Shown here in pieces: positions 50,500 through 62,213 of a stretch of DNA of 64,000 nucleotides. Source of the stretch: Chlorobiales bacterium (GTDB lineage: Bacteria; Bacteroidota; Chlorobiia; Chlorobiales; Chlorobiaceae); contig JAPLFE010000134.1 of assembly GCA_026390855.1 (NCBI GenBank), forward strand, positions 1 through 64,000, given 5' to 3'. The position numbers and the translations under genes were made by a program. The notes under the pieces are model-generated. The model had not been told where the DNA came from. It ran no database searches and saw only the letters and a list, made by a program, of their open reading frames with translations. Position 1 is the first letter of the stretch. Each line of letters begins with the position of its first letter.

Positions 50500-50811
50500 A
50501 TGAAAAACCCGTTGTTGCGCCCCTGGTTGACTGAAAAAAGTACAGGGCTGACAGAGAAGAAAGGACAGTACGTCTTCATCGTTAAACCCGATGCGGATAA
50601 GACAGATATAAAGATCGCAGTAGAGAAGAAATTTGGTGTAGAAGTAAAGTCGGTTCGCACGGTAAACTGTCTTGGGAAATCCCGTAGCCAGAATACCAGA
50701 AAAGGGTTGATTACTGGTAAAAAGAGTGACTGGAAAAAAGCGATAATCACTCTAAAAAAGGACCAGTCAATAGACTACTACTCAGGTTCAGCCCAGAAGA
50801 GCGAAGGATAG
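50500..50811 (+). CDS. rplW: 50S ribosomal protein L23
   Basis: [44 protein letters not shown]. Confidence 0.97.
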   Translation: MKNPLLRPWLTEKSTGLTEKKGQYVFIVKPDADKTDIKIAVEKKFGVEVKSVRTVNCLGKSRSQNTRKGLITGKKSDWKKAIITLKKDQSIDYYSGSAQKSEG

Positions 50812-50842
50812 AAATCATAAAAAGGATAGATCATACATTCAA

Positions 50843-51682
50843 ATGGCTATAAGGAAATTACTGCCGGTAACGCCAGGGTCAAGGTTTATGTCATACCCTG
50901 CATTCGATGAAATAACAAAAAGTACGCCTGAAAAAGGTTTGCTTGTTACCCTCAAGAAGTCGGGTGGCCGCAATAGTGCAGGAAGGAAGACTTCAAGGCA
51001 TAGAGGCGGTGGACATAAAAGGCATTACAGGATTATCGATTTTAAGCGCAATAAGGATGGCGTTCCTGCAACGGTTGCTGCTATTGAGTATGATCCGAAT
51101 CGTTCATCAAGAATTGCATTATTGCATTATAATGATGGAGAAAAACGTTATATTCTCGCCCCGAAAGGTTTAAATGTTGGGGATAAAGTGGAGAGTGGTG
51201 AAAAGGTCGAAATAAAGGCTGGCAACACTATGCCTTTGAAAAATATACCGCTTGGCACTGATATTCATAATATTGAGATGAAGGCCGGTAAAGGTGGTCA
51301 GATTGTAAGGTCAGCAGGTGGGTTTGCTGTACTTGCTGCGCGTGAAGGTGATTATGTAACACTGAAGCTTCCTTCAGGCGAAATCCGTAAGCTCAGGGTT
51401 GAATGTCGTGCAACCATCGGTGTTGTAGGTAACAGCGATCATGAGAATGTAGTATTAGGAAAGGCCGGCAGAAGTCGTTGGCTTGGTATCCGTCCGCAGA
51501 CAAGAGGTATGGCGATGAATCCGGTCGATCACCCGATGGGTGGTGGTGAAGGTAAATCAAAATCAGGCGGTGGAAGAAAGCATCCTATGTCGCCATGGGG
51601 TCAGCTTGCGAAGGGTTTGAAGACCAGAAACAAGAAAAAGGCTTCACAGAAATTGATTGTACGTGGCAGAAACGCCAAATAA
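50843..51682 (+). CDS. rplB: 50S ribosomal protein L2
   Basis: [47 protein letters not shown]. Confidence 0.99.
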   Translation: MAIRKLLPVTPGSRFMSYPAFDEITKSTPEKGLLVTLKKSGGRNSAGRKTSRHRGGGHKRHYRIIDFKRNKDGVPATVAAIEYDPNRSSRIALLHYNDGEKRYILAPKGLNVGDKVESGEKVEIKAGNTMPLKNIPLGTDIHNIEMKAGKGGQIVRSAGGFAVLAAREGDYVTLKLPSGEIRKLRVECRATIGVVGNSDHENVVLGKAGRSRWLGIRPQTRGMAMNPVDHPMGGGEGKSKSGGGRKHPMSPWGQLAKGLKTRNKKKASQKLIVRGRNAK

Positions 51683-51715
51683 CTATAGCGGTTAACAACA
51701 ACAAGCAGAGAAATT

Positions 51716-52015
51716 ATGCCAAGATCACTTAAAAAGGGACCGTTCATTGATATAAAGCTGGAGAGACGGATCCTTGATATGAATAGCAAGGGTGAAAAAA
51801 AGGTTATTAAGACCTGGTCCAGGAGTTCAATGATTTCGCCTGATTTTGTAGGTCATACGGTTGCTGTGCATAATGGCAAGAGTCATGTGCCGGTTTATGT
51901 AGGTGATAATATGGTAGGTCATAAGCTTGGAGAGTTTGCCCCGACGAGATCGTTTCGCGGCCATGCTGGTGGTGGAAAGGCCGAAAAAGGTGGATCAGCA
52001 CCAAGGAAAAAATAA
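51716..52015 (+). CDS. rpsS: 30S ribosomal protein S19
   Basis: [35 protein letters not shown]. Confidence 0.98.
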   Translation: MPRSLKKGPFIDIKLERRILDMNSKGEKKVIKTWSRSSMISPDFVGHTVAVHNGKSHVPVYVGDNMVGHKLGEFAPTRSFRGHAGGGKAEKGGSAPRKK

Positions 52016-52044
52016 ATTGAAAAACGCGAAAGGGTAAAGATATC

Positions 52045-52404
52045 ATGCAAGCTAAAGCAATTTTACGGGATACACCAACATCGCCAAGGAAAATGCGTCT
52101 TGTGGCAGGTCTCGTTCGTGGGAAACAGGTTGATCTGGCAAAGGCTATTTTGCTGAATTCAACCAAGGCCGCTTCACGAAATGTTATGATGACGCTTAAA
52201 TCAGCCGTTGCGAATTACGCACAGCTGAATCCAGATGAGAGAGTCAGTGATCAGGAGCTTTTTGTCAAGACTATTTTTGTTGATGAAGGTACTACACTGA
52301 AAAGAACACTTCCGGCTCCTATGGGTCGAGCATTCAGGATACGTAAAAGATCGAATCATCTGACTATCGTCATTGATAAGGTTAAAAATCCAGTAACAAA
52401 ATAA
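52045..52404 (+). CDS. rplV: 50S ribosomal protein L22
   Basis: [40 protein letters not shown]. Confidence 0.97.
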   Translation: MQAKAILRDTPTSPRKMRLVAGLVRGKQVDLAKAILLNSTKAASRNVMMTLKSAVANYAQLNPDERVSDQELFVKTIFVDEGTTLKRTLPAPMGRAFRIRKRSNHLTIVIDKVKNPVTK

Positions 52405-52420
52405 AAACAAGGAGAGCGCA

Positions 52421-53182
52421 TTGGGTCAGAAAGTTAATCCTACTGGATTCAGGCTCGGTATTATCAGGGATTGGGCTTCACGTTGGTATGACGACAGTCC
52501 GGTCATTTCTGAAAAAATAAAGCAGGATCACGTTATACGTACCTACGTTCTTGCACGGTTGAAGAAGGAAAGAGCTGGTATAGCACGCATTATTATTGAG
52601 AGAACAACAAAGAATGTCAAAATCAATATTTATGCAGCTCGTCCCGGTGCCGTTGTAGGAAGAAAAGGAGAGGAAATCAACAATCTTTCTCAAGAGCTTA
52701 GCCGTATCACTGGTAAAGAAGTTAAAATAGATGTTGTTGAGGTAGTCAAGCCTGAAATTGAGGCCCAACTCATTGGGGACAATATTGCATACCAGCTTGA
52801 AAATCGTGTATCGTTCAGAAGAGCTATGAAACAGGCTATCCAACAGGCTATGCGTTCTGGTGCTGAAGGTGTCAGAATCAAGTGTGGGGGTCGTCTTGGC
52901 GGTGCAGAAATAGCACGTTCAGAACAGTATAAGGAAGGTAAAATACCCCTTCATACCATTCGTGCCAATGTTGACTATGCGAGTTGTACAGCTCATACCA
53001 TTGCCGGTACCATCGGAATAAAGGTTTGGGTTTACAAAGGTGAGGTACTCGTTCAGCGTATTGATGCGATTGAAGAGGATGAGCTGAAGAGAATCAAGGA
53101 AAGACGCAATGACTCGGGTCCAAGAGGTCGTGACAATCGCGATAGTCGCAGCAAAAGACGCCCGCGCACTAAGCGGTCTTAA
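52421..53182 (+). CDS. rpsC: 30S ribosomal protein S3
   Basis: [27 protein letters not shown] start. Confidence 0.98.
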   Translation: MGQKVNPTGFRLGIIRDWASRWYDDSPVISEKIKQDHVIRTYVLARLKKERAGIARIIIERTTKNVKINIYAARPGAVVGRKGEEINNLSQELSRITGKEVKIDVVEVVKPEIEAQLIGDNIAYQLENRVSFRRAMKQAIQQAMRSGAEGVRIKCGGRLGGAEIARSEQYKEGKIPLHTIRANVDYASCTAHTIAGTIGIKVWVYKGEVLVQRIDAIEEDELKRIKERRNDSGPRGRDNRDSRSKRRPRTKRS

Positions 53183-53224
53183 TATCAAGTACCATACAAT
53201 AAGAAAACGAATGGAGTTGCCTGT

Positions 53225-53644
53225 ATGTTAATGCCAAAGAGAGTTCAATATAGAAAGACACAAAGAGGCCGCATGAAAGGCAATGCAGGTCGGGGTACCG
53301 ATGTATCTTTCGGTTCTTTCGGTCTGAAAGCAATTGAGGGGGCATGGATTACAGCCCGTCAGATTGAGGCAGCACGTGTTGCAATGACAAGGTTTATGAA
53401 GCGGGATGGTAAAATCTGGATCAGGATTTTTCCGGATAAACCGGTAACAAAAAAACCTGCTGAAACCCGAATGGGTTCTGGAAAAGGTTCTCCGGAGTTT
53501 TGGGTGGCGGTTGTTAAGCCAGGAAGAGTTATGTTTGAGGCTGACGGTATACCGAAAGAAGTTGCTACAGAGGCTTTTCGCCTTGCAGCAAAGAAACTAC
53601 CAATCAAGACCAGGTTCATTGTTCGTCCTGATTACGAAGGTTAA
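53225..53644 (+). CDS. rplP: 50S ribosomal protein L16
   Basis: [34 protein letters not shown]. Confidence 0.98.
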   Translation: MLMPKRVQYRKTQRGRMKGNAGRGTDVSFGSFGLKAIEGAWITARQIEAARVAMTRFMKRDGKIWIRIFPDKPVTKKPAETRMGSGKGSPEFWVAVVKPGRVMFEADGIPKEVATEAFRLAAKKLPIKTRFIVRPDYEG

Positions 53645-53677
53645 AACGCAACTAATTCGACAAGAGGGTTACTTATT

Positions 53678-53884
53678 ATGAAAAAGTATGAAATTGCGGC
53701 ATTGAGCAAACAGGAATTGATCGACAGGCTCAAAGAGCTTGAAGACCGACTTGCCGATATCAATTTTTTTAAGGTTATTGAGCAGCCGCAGAATCCTATG
53801 GTTTTTCGCAATTCAAGACGGGATATTGCGCGCATGAAAAACCGGCTCCATCAACTCGCTGCCGCCGAAACAGGCCAGGCTTGA
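53678..53884 (+). CDS. rpmC: 50S ribosomal protein L29
   Basis: [25 protein letters not shown]; position between rplP and rpsQ. Confidence 0.94.
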   Translation: MKKYEIAALSKQELIDRLKELEDRLADINFFKVIEQPQNPMVFRNSRRDIARMKNRLHQLAAAETGQA

Positions 53885-53931
53885 GGGTAGGCAAACTTAA
53901 AAAACCGTTTATTTACATGGAAGAGCATACA

Positions 53932-54216
53932 ATGGATAGTGTATCAAAGGCGCAGAATGTTCCGGAAAGGGGCAGGAAAAAAAGTTGGTTAGGTAAGGTT
54001 GTCAGTGATAAGATGGATAAAGCTTGCGTTGTTGCTGTAGAGCGCAGGGTACAGCATCCTGTCTATAAGAAATATTTCAAGAAAACAACCAAGCTGATGG
54101 CTCATGATGAAAAAAATGAAGCCGGAATTGGTGATCTTGTAAAGGTTGTGGAGTGTCGTCCTTTGAGCAAGAGAAAGAGTTGCAGGTTGGTTGAAATTAT
54201 TGAAAAAGCCAAGTAA
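53932..54216 (+). CDS. rpsQ: 30S ribosomal protein S17
   Basis: [40 protein letters not shown]; start uncertain (53917 also possible). Confidence 0.96.
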   Translation: MDSVSKAQNVPERGRKKSWLGKVVSDKMDKACVVAVERRVQHPVYKKYFKKTTKLMAHDEKNEAGIGDLVKVVECRPLSKRKSCRLVEIIEKAK

Positions 54217-54254
54217 GAAAGGATTTTTTTACATTTAATAAAGTTTGAAACAGG

Positions 54255-54623
54255 ATGATCCAGAAAGAAACAAATCTGGTTGTTGCCGATAACAGCGGAG
54301 CAAAAAAAGTACGTTGTATTCATGTTTTCGGTGGAACCGGGAGGCGTTATGCCTCATTGGGTGATCAGATTATTGTATCAGTCAAAGCAGCTGTACCTGG
54401 TGGTATTGTAAAAAAGAAGGATGTGTGCAGGGCTGTTGTTGTACGCTGCGTCAAGGAATCGCGTAGAAAAGACGGTTCGTACATTCGTTTTGATGAGAAT
54501 GCTGTTGTTCTACTTAATGCGCAGGGTGAGCCAAGAGGAACCCGTATATTTGGACCCGTGGCTAGAGAACTTCGTGACAGAAAATTTATGAAGATTGTCT
54601 CGTTGGCACCAGAAGTATTATAA
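54255..54623 (+). CDS. rplN: 50S ribosomal protein L14
   Basis: [27 protein letters not shown]. Confidence 0.98.
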   Translation: MIQKETNLVVADNSGAKKVRCIHVFGGTGRRYASLGDQIIVSVKAAVPGGIVKKKDVCRAVVVRCVKESRRKDGSYIRFDENAVVLLNAQGEPRGTRIFGPVARELRDRKFMKIVSLAPEVL

Positions 54624-54635
54624 GAGGTGCATCAG

Positions 54636-54708
54636 GCGGGAGTAACTCAGTTGGTAGAGTCACAGCCTTCCAAGCTGTTGGTCGCGAGTTCGAGTCTCGT
54701 CTCCCGCT
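54636..54708 (+). tRNA. tRNA-Gly (anticodon UCC)
   Basis: Cloverleaf by hand: acceptor GCGGGAG/CTCCCGC, D stem ACTC/GAGT, anticodon arm ACAGC-CTTCCAA-GCTGT, T arm GCGAG-TTCGAGT-CTCGT; no encoded CCA. Confidence 0.95.
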
Positions 54709-54742
54709 CAGGATTTTATGAATAATATCATATCAGTGAAAA

Positions 54743-54985
54743 ATGAAAACAGGTATCAAGAAGGTAAAGCTGCACGTCAAGAAAAACGACTCTGTTGTCG
54801 TTATCAGCGGTAATGATAAAGGTAAGGCGGGCAAGATACTTAAAGTATTTCCTCTCAAAAGTCGGGTTATAGTTGAAGGGGTCAATATCAGAAAGCGCCA
54901 TATGCGTCCTACCCAAGGGCAACCTCAGGGTACGATTATTGAAAGAGAGTTTCCTATTCATGCTTCAAACGTGAAGAAAAGTTAA
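54743..54985 (+). CDS. rplX: 50S ribosomal protein L24
   Basis: [29 protein letters not shown]. Confidence 0.97.
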   Translation: MKTGIKKVKLHVKKNDSVVVISGNDKGKAGKILKVFPLKSRVIVEGVNIRKRHMRPTQGQPQGTIIEREFPIHASNVKKS

Positions 54986-55044
54986 GTTTTTCCATTCAAT
55001 GTCGGGATGACAAAGACCATCCTGATTAACAGATAAAGAATAAG

Positions 55045-55632
55045 ATGGCCAAGAACACAGAAAAAACACCTGCAAATCCTTCAGTAGCAAGACTCGAAAC
55101 TTTCTATAAGGAAAAAGTTACACCGAAGCTTATTGAGCGCTTTCAGTACAAAAATGTCATGAAGGTTCCAAGGCTAAACAAAATATCCATTAATATTGGT
55201 GTTGGTGCAGCAGCAGCAGAACCAAAGCTGCTTGAAATTGCCTTGCAGGAGCTTGGTCAGATTACCGGTCAGAAACCACAGATTCGTAAATCGAAAAAAG
55301 CGATATCAAACTTCAAGCTACGTGAAGGTCAGCCTATTGGCTGCCGCGTAACTCTTCGTCGCAAGGCCATGTATGAGTTTTTTGATCGTTTTGTGAGTTT
55401 AGCCGTTCCAAGAATTCGTGATTTTCGTGGACTCAGTGATACTAGTTTCGATGGTCGCGGGAATTACACTGTTGGTGTTAAGGAGCAGATTATTTTTCCG
55501 GAAATCGATATTGATAAAGTACCGAGAATATCCGGAATGGATATCAGTTTTGTAACTTCCGCATCGACTGATGAAGAGGCCTATGTGCTGCTTTCGGAAC
55601 TTGGGATGCCATTCAAAAAGAAGATCAACTAA
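55045..55632 (+). CDS. rplE: 50S ribosomal protein L5
   Basis: [47 protein letters not shown]. Confidence 0.98.
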   Translation: MAKNTEKTPANPSVARLETFYKEKVTPKLIERFQYKNVMKVPRLNKISINIGVGAAAAEPKLLEIALQELGQITGQKPQIRKSKKAISNFKLREGQPIGCRVTLRRKAMYEFFDRFVSLAVPRIRDFRGLSDTSFDGRGNYTVGVKEQIIFPEIDIDKVPRISGMDISFVTSASTDEEAYVLLSELGMPFKKKIN

Positions 55633-55648
55633 ATAATACAGAAAACAG

Positions 55649-55918
55649 ATGGCCAAGAAAAGTGTTATAGCAAGGAACGAGAAAAGAATAAAACTGGTAG
55701 AGAAATACGCAGTCATCCGTGCAGAGCTGCTTAAGGCCGGTGACTATGAAGCCCTCCGTAAGCTGCCGAGAGACAGTTCAGCGACAAGAGTTCGTAATCG
55801 TTGTGTTCTTACTGGCCGTGGAAGAGGCGTTTATGCAAAGTATGGATTGTGCCGGCATATGTTCCGTAAGTTTGCCCTGGAAGGGAAACTCCCTGGCGTT
55901 AAAAAAGCAAGCTGGTAA
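55649..55918 (+). CDS. rpsN: 30S ribosomal protein S14 (89 aa, non-zinc type)
   Basis: [52 protein letters not shown]. Confidence 0.97.
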   Translation: MAKKSVIARNEKRIKLVEKYAVIRAELLKAGDYEALRKLPRDSSATRVRNRCVLTGRGRGVYAKYGLCRHMFRKFALEGKLPGVKKASW

Positions 55919-55979
55919 TGCCACTTGCAAGAGTTAAAGAAAGGTATTTGATCATTTTCGAAAGTAACCAACGTTTGCT

Positions 55980-56375
55980 ATGCCTGTAACGGATTCAATT
56001 GCAGATTATATCACCCGTATCAGAAATGCGGGAAGAGCAAAAAATAAAACAACTGATATCCCATATTCGAAGCTTAGGGAGAATCTCTCGCAATTGCTCG
56101 TGGAGAAAGGGTACATTAAAAGTTTTACGGTCATTACCACCGAAAAATTTCCTTTTATACGGATTGATCTGAAGTATACAGCTCATGGTGACCCGGCTAT
56201 TAAGGAGATTACAAGAGTAAGTAAGCCAGGTCGGCGTGTTTATGACGGAAAGGATATTAAAAAATATCTTGGTGGTCTCGGGTTGTACATCATTTCGTCT
56301 TCGAAAGGTGTTATAACTGACAAAGAGGCAAGGGCACAGGGAGTTGGCGGTGAAATCCTGTTCCGTATCTATTAA
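55980..56375 (+). CDS. rpsH: 30S ribosomal protein S8
   Basis: [52 protein letters not shown]. Confidence 0.98.
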   Translation: MPVTDSIADYITRIRNAGRAKNKTTDIPYSKLRENLSQLLVEKGYIKSFTVITTEKFPFIRIDLKYTAHGDPAIKEITRVSKPGRRVYDGKDIKKYLGGLGLYIISSSKGVITDKEARAQGVGGEILFRIY

Positions 56376-56403
56376 TCCATAAGCCAAAGAGCATTAGAAT
56401 ACC

Positions 56404-56943
56404 ATGTCAAGAATAGGAAAAATGCCCATACCCCTGAGCGATCAGGCGAAGATAGAGATCAGTGACTTGAACGTCAAGGTAACAGGTCCTAAAGGCTTTC
56501 TGGAGCAGAGGCTTACGGATCAGGTAATCGTTACGCAAGAAGGTGATCTTGTTACTGTTAAAAGAGTTGATGACAGCAAGAAGGCTAAATCACAGCATGG
56601 TCTTTATCGTATGCTTATCAGCAATATGATTGAGGGAGTGACAAAGGGTTTTACAACAAAGCTAGAGATTGCTGGTGTTGGATATCGTGCAGAGCTGAAA
56701 AATGATCTGCTTGCACTGACACTTGGTTATTCACATATGATTTATTTTAAAGCTCCTGATGAAATTAAAATTGAGGTGCCTGATCAGGTTACCGTTCTTG
56801 TAAGCGGGATAGATAAGGCTCTTGTAGGTCAGGTTGCCGCAAAGATCCGCTCATTCAGGAAGCCTGAGCCATATCGTGGAAAGGGTATCAAATATTCAGG
56901 TGAAGTTATCCGTCGTAAGGAAGGTAAGGCTGCAGGTAAGTAA
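56404..56943 (+). CDS. rplF: 50S ribosomal protein L6
   Basis: MSRIGKMPIPLSDQAKIEI; EPYRGKGIKYSGEVIRRKEGKAAGK. Confidence 0.98.
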   Translation: MSRIGKMPIPLSDQAKIEISDLNVKVTGPKGFLEQRLTDQVIVTQEGDLVTVKRVDDSKKAKSQHGLYRMLISNMIEGVTKGFTTKLEIAGVGYRAELKNDLLALTLGYSHMIYFKAPDEIKIEVPDQVTVLVSGIDKALVGQVAAKIRSFRKPEPYRGKGIKYSGEVIRRKEGKAAGK

Positions 56944-57000
56944 GTAATGAATGCAGAGCTCAAGTAGTCAGGCAATAACATTATACAACGGTTCAAGAGA

Positions 57001-57360
57001 ATGAGTCAAATCGATAAAGCCTCCAGGAGGCAAAAAATCAAGGACAGAAGCAGAGGCAGCGTCCAGGGTACGGAGACAAAGCCAAGGCTTTGTGTCTACA
57101 GAAGCCTTTCGCAGATTTACGCGCAGCTTATTGATGATGTTAATGGGAAAACCATTATCGCTGCATCAACGATGTCAAAAGACAACAAGGCTCTACAGGG
57201 TACAAAGTCTGAGGTTTGCCGGATTATTGGCAAGCAAATCGGAGAAAAAGCCCTTGCCTCGGGTATAACAAATGTAGTATTTGACAGGAATGGATTTCGT
57301 TATCATGGTAGAGTCAAGTCGTTGGCTGATGGTGCGAGAGAAGCAGGACTGATCTTTTAA
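57001..57360 (+). CDS. rplR: 50S ribosomal protein L18
   Basis: [46 protein letters not shown]. Confidence 0.97.
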   Translation: MSQIDKASRRQKIKDRSRGSVQGTETKPRLCVYRSLSQIYAQLIDDVNGKTIIAASTMSKDNKALQGTKSEVCRIIGKQIGEKALASGITNVVFDRNGFRYHGRVKSLADGAREAGLIF

Positions 57361-57382
57361 CAACTTTTCAAAGAGAAAGTAA

Positions 57383-57901
57383 ATGGCGAAAACATCTGCT
57401 AAGATTATAAGGCCCGGAGAATTAAATCTGAAAGAGAAGCTGGTTCATATCAACAGGACTGCAAAGGTTGTTAAAGGCGGTAAACGTTTTGGATTTAACG
57501 CTATTGTTGTTGTTGGCGATAAAGAGGGTCATGTGGGTTATGGGCTCGGTAAAGCTAATGAAGTGCAGGATGCTATTGCAAAGGGCATAGAAGATGGCAA
57601 GAAAAATGTTATCAAAGTGCCGATTGTGAAGGGTACGATACCTCACCAGATTGTTGCAAGGTATGGTGCTGCCAAGGTTATGATGAAGCCTGCAACGCCA
57701 GGTACCGGGCTTATTGCTGGTGGTGCCGTCAGAGCTGTTCTTGAAATGGCAGGAATTCATGACATTCTGACAAAATCGCTTGGGTCATCCAATCCGCATA
57801 ATGTGGTGAAAGCTGCAATTAAAGGGTTGCAGAGCATTTCTGATGCTTATGACGTCGGCGAAAGACGGTCAAAGAGCCTGACTGAGGTTTTTGAAAGCTA
57901 A
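57383..57901 (+). CDS. rpsE: 30S ribosomal protein S5
   Basis: [41 protein letters not shown]. Confidence 0.98.
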   Translation: MAKTSAKIIRPGELNLKEKLVHINRTAKVVKGGKRFGFNAIVVVGDKEGHVGYGLGKANEVQDAIAKGIEDGKKNVIKVPIVKGTIPHQIVARYGAAKVMMKPATPGTGLIAGGAVRAVLEMAGIHDILTKSLGSSNPHNVVKAAIKGLQSISDAYDVGERRSKSLTEVFES

Positions 57902-57918
57902 AATTAGAGAATGTGATC

Positions 57919-58104
57919 ATGAGTGAGAAAACGCTAAAAATTACACAGGTGCGGAGCATCATTGGTGGAACGAAAAAACAGAAAGCCACCATTAAGGCAC
58001 TTGGACTTGGCAGACCAAACTACCATGTTGACAGGCAGGATAATCCTTGTACCAGAGGACAGATCAGGGTTGTACAGCACCTTGTAAAGGTTGAAGAAGT
58101 CTAA
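57919..58104 (+). CDS. rpmD: 50S ribosomal protein L30
   Basis: LKITQVRSIIGGTKKQKATIKALGLGRPNYHV. Confidence 0.95.
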   Translation: MSEKTLKITQVRSIIGGTKKQKATIKALGLGRPNYHVDRQDNPCTRGQIRVVQHLVKVEEV

Positions 58105-58138
58105 GATTTTTACTAATAGAAAGTCGGGAATTGAAACC

Positions 58139-58693
58139 ATGGATTTAAGTTCACTTCGTCCAGCAAAAGGCGCAGTAAAAAATAAAAAGCGGGTTGGCCG
58201 CGGTCAAGGTTCAGGTAACGGAACAACAGCCGGCAAAGGTAACAAAGGTCAGCAGGCACGAAGCGGCTACAAGAGACCTATCTTTGAAGGTGGACAGGTT
58301 CCTGTATACCGTCGCCTACCTAAGTTTGGGTTTACTCCTCTTGACAGCAACCCTGTCAATACAGTAAATCTTTCTCAGATAGAGAAATGGATACAGGATG
58401 GACTTGTTGAAAACGAGGTTTCCATTCTGGATCTGAAGTCGATGCTTCATGCAAGCAATGCAGACTATTTCAAAATCCTTGGTAATGGTGAAATTACGAG
58501 CGCTCTTACTATTACTGCTCATGCGTTCAGCAAGAGTGCAGAGGAAAAAATTATTGCTGCAGGCGGCAAAGTAGTTAAGGCATTCCGTACACTTGAAGAA
58601 GCTTCAAAAGTCAGGGATCTACCATTTGAAGAGGCACTTTTGAAACCAAAGGCTGCTTTGGTCAAAAGAGTGAAAAAATCTCCTAAGCCCTGA
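58139..58693 (+). CDS. rplO: 50S ribosomal protein L15
   Basis: MDLSSLRPAKGAVKNKKRVGRGQGSGNGTTAGKGNKGQQARSG. Confidence 0.97.
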   Translation: MDLSSLRPAKGAVKNKKRVGRGQGSGNGTTAGKGNKGQQARSGYKRPIFEGGQVPVYRRLPKFGFTPLDSNPVNTVNLSQIEKWIQDGLVENEVSILDLKSMLHASNADYFKILGNGEITSALTITAHAFSKSAEEKIIAAGGKVVKAFRTLEEASKVRDLPFEEALLKPKAALVKRVKKSPKP

Positions 58694-58711
58694 ATCCGTT
58701 AAAAGGACGCT

Positions 58712-60043
58712 ATGAAGCTTAATGAAAGTATAAGGAACATTAATAAAATCCCTGAACTCCGCCAGCGGATCCTTTATACGCTTCTTCTGTTATTTATCTA
58801 CAGACTTGGTTCCCACATTACCATCCCGGGTGTTGATGCGGCTGCAGTGTCAGGCGCATCTCAGACCCACTCCAACGATCTTTTCGGACTTTTTGATCTT
58901 TTTGTAGGTGGAGCTTTTGCCAGGGCTTCTATATTTTCTCTTGGCATTATGCCTTATATCTCTGCCTCGATCATTATTCAGTTGCTTGGTGCGGTGACTC
59001 CGTATTTTCAGAAGCTGCAGAAAGAGGGTGAGGACGGAAGACAGAAAATCAGCCAGATGACGCGTTATGGAACGGTTGTGATTGCTGCCTTGCAGGCTTG
59101 GGGGGTGAGTGTTAGTCTTTCGAGTCCTGCTTCATTTGGTAAAGTTGTTGTGCCTGATCCGGGCATATTCTTTTCTATGACGGTAGTAATTCTTTTGACT
59201 GCTGCTACTGTTTTTGTTATGTGGCTTGGCGAGAAGATTACTGAGCGTGGTATTGGTAATGGTATATCGCTCATTATTATGATCGGTATTCTTGCAAGGT
59301 TCCCTCAGGCGCTTGTTGCTGAATTCCGTTCTGTTTCGCTTGGGAGCAAGAACTGGATTATTGAGATCATTATTCTTGCCATGATGGCTGCAATTGTTGC
59401 TTTTGTTGTTGTTCTTACTGTTGGAACAAGACGCATCCCTGTGCAGCATGCCAAGCGGGTTGTCGGGCGCAAGGTCTATGGTGGAAGTACACAGTACATT
59501 CCGATGAGAATCAATACCGCCGGAGTTATGCCGATTATTTTTGCTCAGTCGATTATGTTCCTTCCCGGTACTTTTGTTTCATTCTTTCCAGAGAACGAAG
59601 TTATGCAGGGAATTGCTACTGTTATGGCCTATGATTCATGGTGGTATGCTTTGATGTTTGGAACCATGATTGTGTTTTTCACTTATTTTTATACAGCGAT
59701 AGCTTTTAATCCTAAAGAGGTTGCTGATACCATGCGTCGTCAGGGTGGGTTTATTCCTGGTGTTCGCCCTGGTAAAAGTACAGCTGATTTTATAGATAAT
59801 ATATTGACTCGTATTACACTCCCTGGCGCCATATCACTAGCTATAATTGCAATACTTCCGACCTTTCTTACGAAGTTTGTTAATGTTACTCAGGGGTTTG
59901 CACAGTTTTTTGGAGGGACAAGTCTTTTGATTATTGTCGGGGTTGGCCTTGATACTTTGCAGCAGGTCGAAAGCCATCTCTTGATGCGTCACTATGATGG
60001 CTTTATGAAGTCGGGCAAGACACGTGGTCGACAGTCGAGGTAA
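58712..60043 (+). CDS. secY: Preprotein translocase subunit SecY
   Basis: Ten-TM protein; LRQRILYTLLLLFIYRLGSHITIPGVD; PVQHAKRVVGRKVYGGSTQYIPMRINTAGVMPIIFA. Confidence 0.98.
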   Translation: MKLNESIRNINKIPELRQRILYTLLLLFIYRLGSHITIPGVDAAAVSGASQTHSNDLFGLFDLFVGGAFARASIFSLGIMPYISASIIIQLLGAVTPYFQKLQKEGEDGRQKISQMTRYGTVVIAALQAWGVSVSLSSPASFGKVVVPDPGIFFSMTVVILLTAATVFVMWLGEKITERGIGNGISLIIMIGILARFPQALVAEFRSVSLGSKNWIIEIIILAMMAAIVAFVVVLTVGTRRIPVQHAKRVVGRKVYGGSTQYIPMRINTAGVMPIIFAQSIMFLPGTFVSFFPENEVMQGIATVMAYDSWWYALMFGTMIVFFTYFYTAIAFNPKEVADTMRRQGGFIPGVRPGKSTADFIDNILTRITLPGAISLAIIAILPTFLTKFVNVTQGFAQFFGGTSLLIIVGVGLDTLQQVESHLLMRHYDGFMKSGKTRGRQSR

Positions 60044-60053
60044 TTAATCCGAA

Positions 60054-60842
60054 ATGATAACAATTAAGAGCGAGCGGGAAATTGAGCTGATGAGAGAATC
60101 TGGTGCCCTTGTGGCCAAGACTCTTGATTTGCTTGAACTGGAAATTAAGCCTGGCATGACGACCAAGCAGCTCGACTCAATGGCTGAAGAGTTTATCAGG
60201 GATCATCATGCTGTGCCAAGTTTTTTGAACTATGTTCCTAAAAGTGACCCTGATGTTATCCCTTATCCTGCAACTCTCTGCGTATCTCTGAATGAAGAGG
60301 TAGTGCATGGTGTGCCGAGTAAAAAAAGGGTTGTCAAGGAAGGTGATATTGTTTCTGTGGACTGTGGTGTTTACAAGGGCGGGTATCATGGGGATGCTGC
60401 CAGGACTTTTGTACTTGGGGTTATTGATGAAAAGGTTCAGCAGCTTGTAGATGTAACCAGAGAGTGCCTTGAGAAGGGGATTGCAATGGCTGTTGAAGGA
60501 AACCGCCTGCATGATATTTCTTCTGCCATAGAGGATTATGCGCGTTCTTTCAGATTCAGTGTTATTGAAAATATGGTTGGCCATGGAATCGGCAGTGAAT
60601 TGCATGAGGATCCTGCTGTACCAAATTATGGCAGGAAGCATACAGGAGTAAAGCTTGTTGAGGGTATGACCCTTGCTATAGAACCAATGATTGCGCTTGG
60701 CAGATCTCGCAGGGCAGTCAGCAGAAGAGGTGGATGGGTTGCTGTAACAGAGGACGGTAAACCTTCGGCACATTTTGAACATACGATAGTTGTAAGACCC
60801 GGGCAAGCTGAAGTGCTGACTCGTACTTTTCTTGATAGATAA
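60054..60842 (+). CDS. map: Type I methionine aminopeptidase
   Basis: [46 protein letters not shown]. Confidence 0.97.
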   Translation: MITIKSEREIELMRESGALVAKTLDLLELEIKPGMTTKQLDSMAEEFIRDHHAVPSFLNYVPKSDPDVIPYPATLCVSLNEEVVHGVPSKKRVVKEGDIVSVDCGVYKGGYHGDAARTFVLGVIDEKVQQLVDVTRECLEKGIAMAVEGNRLHDISSAIEDYARSFRFSVIENMVGHGIGSELHEDPAVPNYGRKHTGVKLVEGMTLAIEPMIALGRSRRAVSRRGGWVAVTEDGKPSAHFEHTIVVRPGQAEVLTRTFLDR

Positions 60843-60889
60843 ACTGTCTTGAACTGCTTGCAATATTATCGAATAAAGGAGCAAATAAT

Positions 60890-61108
60890 TTGGCTAAAGA
60901 AGAATCAATTGAGATTGAAGGCGTGATTCTGGAAGCGCTTCCAAATGCGCAGTTTAAGGTAAAGCTTGAAAACAGCCTTGAGGTGCTTGCGCATGTTTCA
61001 GGTAAAATCAGGATGCATTACATTCGTATTCTGCCTGGTGACAAGGTAAAAGTCCAGATTTCTCCCTACGATATCACGAAAGGACGGATTACATACCGTT
61101 ATAAATAA
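60890..61108 (+). CDS. infA: Translation initiation factor IF-1
   Basis: [52 protein letters not shown] start. Confidence 0.97.
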   Translation: MAKEESIEIEGVILEALPNAQFKVKLENSLEVLAHVSGKIRMHYIRILPGDKVKVQISPYDITKGRITYRYK

Positions 61109-61218
61109 GTGATGAAATAGCTCATCATGGCTTTGATTTATTAATCAATATTTATTACATTACAAGCCTTTTCAGATTTCTGATTTAGTTGGATTAATTA
61201 TTGCATGTGGGGGTTATT

Positions 61219-61335
61219 ATGAAAATATATTCTTCTATTAAAAAACGTTGTGAGCACTGCCGAATTGTTAAGCGTAAAGGCAAAAGATTTGTGATTTGCA
61301 AAGTAAATCCAAGCCATAAGCAGCGCCAAGGTTGA
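61219..61335 (+). CDS. rpmJ: 50S ribosomal protein L36 (38 aa; missing from the ORF track)
   Basis: Read directly: [38 protein letters not shown]. Confidence 0.96.
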   Translation: MKIYSSIKKRCEHCRIVKRKGKRFVICKVNPSHKQRQG

Positions 61336-61369
61336 TCTTCAGAAAAAACAATAGAACTTTAAAGAACAT

Positions 61370-61747
61370 ATGAGGATAGCTGGGGTAAATTTGCCGTTAA
61401 ACAAACATGCCGTTATTGCTTTAACGCATGTTTATGGTATTGGGAGAGCATCAGCAGAAAGCATTCTGCAGAAAGCAGGTATTGCACCTAACAGAAAGAT
61501 CTCCGAGTTGAACGATGAAGAAGCGCATGCAATAAGAGAAATTATTGCCGAAGAATACAAGGTTGAAGGGCAGGCCCGTGGTGAACAACAGACTGCCATT
61601 AAACGTTTGATGGATATCGGTTGCTATAGAGGACTTCGTCATCGCCGCTCGCTGCCTGTTCGCGGACAGAGAACCCGGACTAACGCAAGGACAAGAAAAG
61701 GTAAACGTAAGACTGTTGCTGGTAAGAAGAAGGCGGCTAAGAAGTAG
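61370..61747 (+). CDS. rpsM: 30S ribosomal protein S13
   Basis: [57 protein letters not shown]. Confidence 0.98.
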   Translation: MRIAGVNLPLNKHAVIALTHVYGIGRASAESILQKAGIAPNRKISELNDEEAHAIREIIAEEYKVEGQARGEQQTAIKRLMDIGCYRGLRHRRSLPVRGQRTRTNARTRKGKRKTVAGKKKAAKK

Positions 61748-61792
61748 TAGTGTATAGGCAATAAAATCTTCGATACTAAAGAGTGTAAGTTC

Positions 61793-62176
61793 ATGGCTAC
61801 AATAAGCAGGAAAAAAAAGAAAATAAAGGTTACCCCTGAAGGTGCTGTGCATATTAAGGCATCGTTCAATAATATCATGGTAACCATTACCGATGTTCAG
61901 GGAAATACGGTTTCATGGTCAAGCGCTGGTAAGAATGGCTTTAAGGGGTCAAAAAAGAATACTCCTTACGCTTCACAGGTGACTTCTGAAGCAGCAGCAA
62001 AAGAAGCATATGACCTTGGAATGAGACATGTCGATGTCTTTATTAAAGGTCCTGGTGCAGGACGTGACGCTGCTATAAGGGCTTTGCAGGGTGCAGGCCT
62101 TGATGTACGGACCATTAAGGATATTACCCCTCTGCCGCACAATGGCTGCAGGCCTCCAAAGCGCAGAAGGGTCTGA
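61793..62176 (+). CDS. rpsK: 30S ribosomal protein S11
   Basis: [43 protein letters not shown]. Confidence 0.98.
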   Translation: MATISRKKKKIKVTPEGAVHIKASFNNIMVTITDVQGNTVSWSSAGKNGFKGSKKNTPYASQVTSEAAAKEAYDLGMRHVDVFIKGPGAGRDAAIRALQGAGLDVRTIKDITPLPHNGCRPPKRRRV

Positions 62177-62213
62177 TTTTATATATTCATAGAATTTCAA
62201 TGAAGCAATTGAC

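Noticed and set aside
61110-61127. tgatga-aatagc-tcatca hairpin between infA and rpmJ as a terminator or attenuator
   Set aside because: Only 6 bp, weak and without a T-run; not enough to support a call
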